DNA from: Deltaproteobacteria bacterium
GTDB taxonomy: Bacteria; Desulfobacterota; Desulfobacteria; Desulfobacterales; Desulfosalsimonadaceae
DNA length: 34,342 nucleotides
Direction: 5' to 3'
NCBI GenBank assembly: GCA_013151835.1
Contig: JAADHK010000012.1
Span: forward strand, 1-34,342
Part shown: positions 34,215-34,342 of the stretch, one piece after another
Layout: the number at the start of each line of letters is the position of its first letter
Numbering within the stretch: position 1 is the stretch's first letter
Notes under the pieces: generated by a model
Databases searched by the model: none
Told to the model about the DNA's origin: nothing
What the model saw: the letters and a program-made list of their open reading frames with translations, nothing else
Translations under genes and position numbers: made by a program

Positions 34215-34244
34215 GACAGTTATGAGCTATTGCTCATAACTGTC
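34215..34244 (-). promoter_or_regulatory. Perfect 13-bp hairpin in the presumed 5' leader of the histidine kinase gene
   Basis: GACAGTTATGAGC (34215-34227) and its exact complement (34232-34244) enclose a TATT loop, about 25 nt before the start codon. There is no T-tract on either side to make it a clear terminator. It lies between the candidate promoter at 34274-34302 and the ATG. Confidence 0.55.
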
Positions 34245-34273
34245 TGAAATGCGTTCAGCTCAAGACGATTTTG

Positions 34274-34302
34274 GATATACAATAAAAAAATAATTTTATC
34301 AA
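34274..34302 (-). promoter_or_regulatory. Candidate promoter of the histidine kinase gene
   Basis: Minus strand: TTGATA (34302-34297), 17-nt spacer, TATATC (34279-34274), in a very AT-rich stretch about 85 nt before the ATG. Read by eye. Confidence 0.45.
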
Positions 34303-34342
34303 GTTGTTAAGAAGAAAAAAAGGGGGCAGTTTTCACGGCCAG

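Noticed and set aside
1-34342. CRISPR arrays, tRNA or rRNA genes, integrases and transposases
   Set aside because: Looked for by eye; no regularly spaced direct repeats, cloverleaf genes or transposase motifs were found.

Overview
The window looks like a chromosomal piece of an anaerobic Desulfobacterota bacterium of the Desulfobacterales type. This is inferred from the D-rich PilW/PilV/PilX/PilY1 pilus block, large surface proteins with DUF11, SdrD-like and golvesin-like domains, a C25 (gingipain-type) peptidase pair, several SPASM/PqqD-type genes and GC-rich codon use. No rRNA, tRNA, CRISPR array, transposase or integrase gene was seen.

Layout. (1) 1-7392, plus strand: end of a type IV pilus minor-pilin operon: pilW (5' end outside the window), pilV, pilX, a pilY1-like adhesin gene broken into three reading frames, a small exported protein and a DUF4124 protein. 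A strong terminator hairpin follows at 7527-7572. (2) 7508-20612, plus: a truncated surface-protein start, then three large exported proteins: a ~2850-residue DUF11/SdrD/C25 peptidase (frameshifted at a C5 run), a protein with a cohesin-like domain, and a second C25 peptidase. Both peptidases carry dockerin-like calcium repeats at the same internal place, so the three genes may encode a non-cellulosomal cohesin-dockerin surface complex. (3) 20626-23154, plus, packed 13 nt behind the second peptidase: a PqqD-like peptide chaperone, a radical SAM/SPASM enzyme, a 60-residue Cys-containing peptide and an HPr-kinase-like protein. Together they look like a RiPP (modified peptide) cluster, and this is the most interesting part of the window. 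(4) 23207-25030, plus: a solitary PilB/GspE-type secretion ATPase with its own promoter. (5) 25031-25360: two related long palindromic elements in opposite orientation between convergent genes.

(6) 25361-34189, minus strand: a LysM protein; an operon running fadR-like regulator, glpD-like dehydrogenase, FGGY sugar kinase, DUF362 protein; an orphan HicB-type antitoxin; and a Cache/HAMP sensor histidine kinase. The fadR-like gene has a promoter (TTGACT-N17-TATGAC) whose -10 box lies inside an 18-bp operator-like palindrome, which suggests autoregulation. The glpD and kinase genes point to glycerol or glycerol-3-phosphate use linked to lipid status.

Three apparent +1 frameshifts, all in very long surface-protein genes, may be real mutations, phase-variable sites or consensus errors. 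They cannot be told apart from one sequence. All functions are inferred from motifs read by eye; no database search was run.
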